Positions 63,215-64,000 of a stretch of DNA of 64,000 nt are shown in pieces (within the stretch, counting starts at the first letter, position 1; each line of letters starts with the position of its first letter). The stretch lies in the NCBI GenBank assembly GCA_002493835.1, contig DLAA01000160.1:89495-153494 (forward strand), in the 5' to 3' direction. This DNA is from Lachnospiraceae bacterium UBA7060. GTDB taxonomy: Bacteria > Bacillota > Clostridia > Lachnospirales > Lachnospiraceae. The notes beneath the pieces are model-generated. The model worked only from the letters and a program-made list of their open reading frames with translations, made no database searches and was not told where the DNA came from. The translations under genes were made by a program, and so were the position numbers.

Positions 63215-64000
63215 TCACTTCACCATTTCCTTTACCAGAAATTCAATTTTTTCAAACCGTTTTCTCACTGACGACACTTTGCCACTGCCAATGGAATCTG
63301 TAAATTCTCCGTCTTCCGAACACATCACCCTGTATTTTTCCAGCAAATATTCCTTCCGGTCCAGCAAAATATTTAATTCCTCATCTGAATGCTTTGCCAA
63401 AACACATGTCCATGTCTCAAACAAAGCTTTGCTGATCTGCCTTCTCTTACGAAAATCAGGCATACGCCTGAAAGCATATTTCCCAAAGATCTCCCAGCTC
63501 ACATTCAAAACCCTGATAAAACGCTCTTTTATGTATTTCGCATCTGCCTTTTCAAACTCGCCATTGTTCAACAACTCCATTCCTGCATTTAGGAACAAAT
63601 CTATGGATCCTTTATATCCCAATACACCCAGTTTGAAAAAGGTCAGAAAGCGGAGAACAAACTCCCTGTCCAGCATACGGTCCGTATTTACAGAATATCC
63701 TGTCGCTCGCCTAAACTCCTCTAAGTTTGCAAGCTCCTTTAAATACTTTGTTGCAAATCCCTGATACAATGCATGTCTGATTTCCTGCGGCTCCAGCTCC
63801 AACCCGCCTGTATTGATCCGTTTAAAGATATTATATTTTAAATTGACAGGCGCGCCAGGATTTATAATATATGTCGTAACCTGCGTTTCTTTCATCCTTC
63901 GCACATAAGAACGCGGCATGTCATCAATGGTCGTGCCGTTTAACTCCTGATCGGGGAGGAGGCTACCCAGTAGTTGAGCAGCCGACCTCCCACACCACTG
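63215..64000 (-). CDS. DUF262 family protein, N-terminus outside the window
   Basis: The frame is open to the window edge (262 codons visible). NIFKRINTGGLELEPQEIRH is the DUF262 block shared with the N-terminal subunit of GmrSD-type modification-dependent restriction enzymes; LNGTTIDDMPRSYVRR precedes it. The conserved DGQQR-type nucleotide motif should lie near the edge, but in this frame I read CGRSAAQLLG there. A better match (GGRLLNY) is in another frame, so a frameshift at about 63965-63990 is possible. It pairs with the ATPase gene at 62621-63214. Confidence 0.72.
   Translation of the reverse strand, partial: QWCGRSAAQLLGSLLPDQELNGTTIDDMPRSYVRRMKETQVTTYIINPGAPVNLKYNIFKRINTGGLELEPQEIRHALYQGFATKYLKELANLEEFRRATGYSVNTDRMLDREFVLRFLTFFKLGVLGYKGSIDLFLNAGMELLNNGEFEKADAKYIKERFIRVLNVSWEIFGKYAFRRMPDFRKRRQISKALFETWTCVLAKHSDEELNILLDRKEYLLEKYRVMCSEDGEFTDSIGSGKVSSVRKRFEKIEFLVKEMVK

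Overview
The window looks like a chromosomal surface-glycan locus from a Gram-positive anaerobe of the Clostridia, most likely Lachnospiraceae. That placement is an inference from AGGAGG-type ribosome binding sites, an estimated GC content in the mid-40s percent, Dlt-like and GT-C membrane gene types, an Rpn-type pseudogene and a giant Ig-like surface protein. Every supported gene is on the minus strand, so transcription runs from high to low coordinates. I saw no tRNA, rRNA or CRISPR array.

Right edge (about 62.6-64.0 kb): a DUF262 gene that continues beyond the window, followed directly by a truncated AAA ATPase of the DUF3696 kind. Next come a small lipoprotein gene with its own promoter and terminator (62.0-62.5 kb) and a secreted Ig-like protein of about 2530 residues (54.2-61.8 kb). 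The predicted promoter of the giant gene has a run of eleven G between its -35 and -10 boxes, the layout of a phase-variable promoter. A strong terminator at 54.15 kb and a broken Rpn-family gene (52.9-53.9 kb) separate this part from the glycan locus.

Glycan locus (52.8 kb to the left edge and beyond): about 43 head-to-tail genes, many overlapping by 4 bases (ATGA or TTGA) and therefore probably translationally coupled. The operon promoter at 52.8 kb has an extended -10, and there are candidate internal promoters at 34.8 and 7.6 kb. The first genes predict a UDP-HexNAc 4-epimerase and a UDP-HexNAc 6-dehydrogenase, the pair that makes UDP-N-acetyl-galactosaminuronic acid in other bacteria. 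They are followed by GT4 enzymes, a formyltransferase and polytopic GT-C-like proteins. From 41.8 to 36.4 kb lies a Dlt-like cassette: SGNH/DltD-like protein, DltA-like ligase, a second formyltransferase, acyl carrier protein and MBOAT. It could activate, perhaps formylate, and export an acyl or aminoacyl group onto the glycan. From 36.4 to 19.7 kb are more GT-C-like proteins (one fused to a phosphoribulokinase/uridine-kinase-like domain), a NodB-like deacetylase, two asparagine-synthase-like amidotransferases, another SGNH protein, GT2, GT4 and GT11 enzymes and a PglK/MsbA-type flippase.

The last third (19.6-0 kb) holds a polyprenyl-phosphate sugar-phosphate (priming) transferase, two Wzy-like polymerase candidates, a Wzx-like flippase, GT2, GT4, GT11, GT17 and DUF5672 transferases, an acetyltransferase, a pyruvyl transferase, a GH88/GH105-like hydrolase and a GT26-GT4 fusion. 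A 202-bp MITE-like element with a 12-bp target duplication sits immediately after the stop codon of the priming-transferase gene. The overall picture is a richly decorated cell-surface polysaccharide (acetyl, pyruvyl, amide, formyl and acyl decorations are all plausible), possibly two glycans sharing one locus. Substrates and linkages cannot be read from the sequence.
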